A stretch of DNA of 5,073 bases from Acidobacteriota bacterium (lineage in GTDB: Bacteria > Acidobacteriota > Terriglobia > Acidiferrales > 2-02-FULL-67-57): the NCBI GenBank assembly GCA_016189965.1, contig JACPRL010000114.1:1-5073 (forward strand). The letters are read 5' to 3'. The notes under the pieces were generated by a model. The model worked only from the letters and a program-made list of their open reading frames with translations. It did no database searches and had not been told where the DNA came from. Made by a program: the position numbers and the translations under genes. Shown piece by piece: positions 3,615 to 5,073 of this stretch. Within the stretch, counting starts at the first letter, position 1, and every line of letters starts with the position of its first letter.

Positions 3615-4670
3615 CTACTGCCCGGGCGCCAGCAGCTTCGCCCCTTTCAGCTTCCGTTGCAGCTTGACCTTCTTCGGTGGTCCCTCGCCGCTGTACTCCA
3701 GCACGAACTGCTGGTTCATCAAGGCGCGGAACTCCGCCAGGTGGGGCGCAATGTCGACCGCATAACTTCCGGAGGAAAACACCTTCCCGCCCGACTTGTC
3801 TGTCAGGTAGTCCAGGAAGGACAGCCCCGAATGGAAACCGACGCCCCCGCCGAAAGGCGAGGCGTCATACACATCGCCCCGGGGGCCGGAGGGGGCAGAG
3901 CCAGGAGCTCCCGTACCGGCTCCGGGAGGGCTCGATGTTCCCCCCGTCATGCTGGGCAGTTCGCGTCCGATGGCGTCGCTTGCCGGGCTTTGCACCCGCG
4001 TCAGTGGCGGGACCGCATTCGTGTAAATCACCCAGACGGGCACGCCCGCTGTCCGAGCCAGTTGCGCAGCCTGGAGCAGGCTGCGGTTCTCCGAGGGCGT
4101 CGAGTTCGGATACAGGGCGTCGGAACCCTCGGAAAACAGCAGAACTTCCTTGCGGGCGGCCGCCAGCCGATCCATGAAGGCGACGATCTGCGCCACCTTG
4201 TCGTAGGGAGTCGGCGGCGCCGCATCGGCCGTTCCCCGCGGCGTCCGCAGCGTGTCGGCCACCTTCTGCAGCTCGTTGCTGAAGTGCGGTGACGGCAGCG
4301 GCGCGTCAATCGTCTGCGCCGTCAGGTAGAACACGCCCACCCAGGTGTTGGGCGGCTGGTTCAGAATGAAGTCGCGCAGCACCGGCAACTGCGACCCGAA
4401 TTCCTGCGTCAGGTTGTCTTGCAATACGATGGCCAGCACCGTCGGCAGTTGCTCGGGACGGTAGACGCGAGCCGGCTGGAGCTTCTGCTTCTCGAGTTCA
4501 ATCTGGAAATCGGTTGGCCCGAGCTCCGGCACCGCTTCCAGCTTGCCCGTGAGCGTCACCACCACCCGCCGGGCGTTCGACGCCGGCGCCGGCTGCTGCT
4601 CTTGCGCCCAGACACCGGAGGCACCCAGCGCTAGGACGAGCCCGACTACGACCGCCTGTCTTTTTCTCAT
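3615..4670 (-). CDS. Exported VWFA-related protein, long paralogue with degenerate metal site (TIGR03436-like)
   Basis: Starting at ATG 4670 this is a 351-residue protein with a signal peptide (MRKR, hydrophobic core 6-18, VWA cleavage after residue 22). Residues 36-75 hold the family's N-terminal segment (VVVTLTGKLEAVPELGPTDF), then the VWA-like fold runs from about 76. The first strand VLAIVLQDNLT (79-88) should carry DxSxS but has QDNLT, so the MIDAS metal site looks lost. EVLLFSEGSD (175-184) is the next core strand. A Gly/Pro/Ser-rich insert (about 220-280) separates it from the C-terminal block LDYLTDKSGGKVFSSGSY. The start is set by GGAG at 4677-4680, six bases before the ATG. An upstream in-frame ATG at 4712 would overlap the likely -10 box and spoil the signal peptide. 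It lies 69 bases after the rpoD stop codon and probably has its own promoter. Confidence 0.8.
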   Translation of the reverse strand: MRKRQAVVVGLVLALGASGVWAQEQQPAPASNARRVVVTLTGKLEAVPELGPTDFQIELEKQKLQPARVYRPEQLPTVLAIVLQDNLTQEFGSQLPVLRDFILNQPPNTWVGVFYLTAQTIDAPLPSPHFSNELQKVADTLRTPRGTADAAPPTPYDKVAQIVAFMDRLAAARKEVLLFSEGSDALYPNSTPSENRSLLQAAQLARTAGVPVWVIYTNAVPPLTRVQSPASDAIGRELPSMTGGTSSPPGAGTGAPGSAPSGPRGDVYDASPFGGGVGFHSGLSFLDYLTDKSGGKVFSSGSYAVDIAPHLAEFRALMNQQFVLEYSGEGPPKKVKLQRKLKGAKLLAPGQ

Positions 4671-4710
4671 TTCCCTCTCCCCTCGCGCCCTCCCCGCTTC
4701 CACGAGCTCC

Positions 4711-4738
4711 ATTCTACCGCCGTCGCCTAACCCTGGAA
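4711..4738 (-). promoter_or_regulatory. Promoter candidate for the long VWFA gene
   Basis: TAGAAT at 4711-4716 matches five of six -10 positions. TTCCAG at 4733-4738, 16 bases upstream, is a weak -35. Transcription would start near 4704, giving a leader of about 34 bases with a good ribosome site before ATG 4670. The -10 box shares bases with the ATG at 4712, which argues against that ATG as the start of translation. Confidence 0.4.
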
Positions 4739-4739
4739 C

Positions 4740-5073
<334 letters not shown>

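Noticed and set aside
3657..4292. Plus-strand open frames opposite the long VWFA gene
   Set aside because: The minus frame has a signal peptide and family motifs; the plus frames show only Arg-rich antisense composition.

Overview
The window is GC-rich chromosomal DNA, most likely from the Acidobacteriota. The main evidence is two genes of the VWFA-related family first defined in that phylum (TIGR03436), a PilZ gene of a type common there, and intergenic DNA packed with short palindromes and dispersed repeats. The phylum is an inference from gene families; no rRNA or complete marker gene is present.

Right part (about 3,200-5,073, all minus strand, so read right to left). The end of a housekeeping sigma-70 gene (rpoD, regions 3-4) is followed by an exported VWFA-related protein, then a small membrane protein with an N-terminal zinc ribbon, then a second, shorter exported VWFA-related protein. 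The two VWFA proteins align along most of their length and look like paralogues on either side of the zinc-ribbon gene. One kept a near-complete metal-site motif and the other lost it. A strong promoter candidate sits just after the first VWFA gene, so the zinc-ribbon gene and second VWFA gene probably form their own short operon. The three may work together at the cell envelope, but the sequence gives no direct function.

Middle (1,294-2,330, minus strand). A PilZ-domain protein, probably a cyclic-di-GMP receptor, has an N-terminal helical domain resembling RsbR-type sensors. It has a perfect TATAAT placed so that transcription would start at or one base before its ATG, which suggests a leaderless mRNA. 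Between it and the second VWFA gene lies a 221-base spacer made of consecutive perfect hairpins and a five-unit heptamer repeat.

Left part (1-1,293). A four-helix DUF2231 membrane protein reads on the plus strand and converges on the PilZ gene. The 505-base gap between them holds no gene. It is a mosaic of repeats: an 88-base fold-back element, several hairpins, a second heptamer tract, two related 20-base motifs (one split by a hairpin insert) and two short tandem repeats. At the extreme left the end of an IS3-family element (IS150-like terminus, start of orfA, minus strand) abuts a coding remnant resembling an RHS/YD repeat, so the insertion sequence appears to have landed in a decayed RHS gene.
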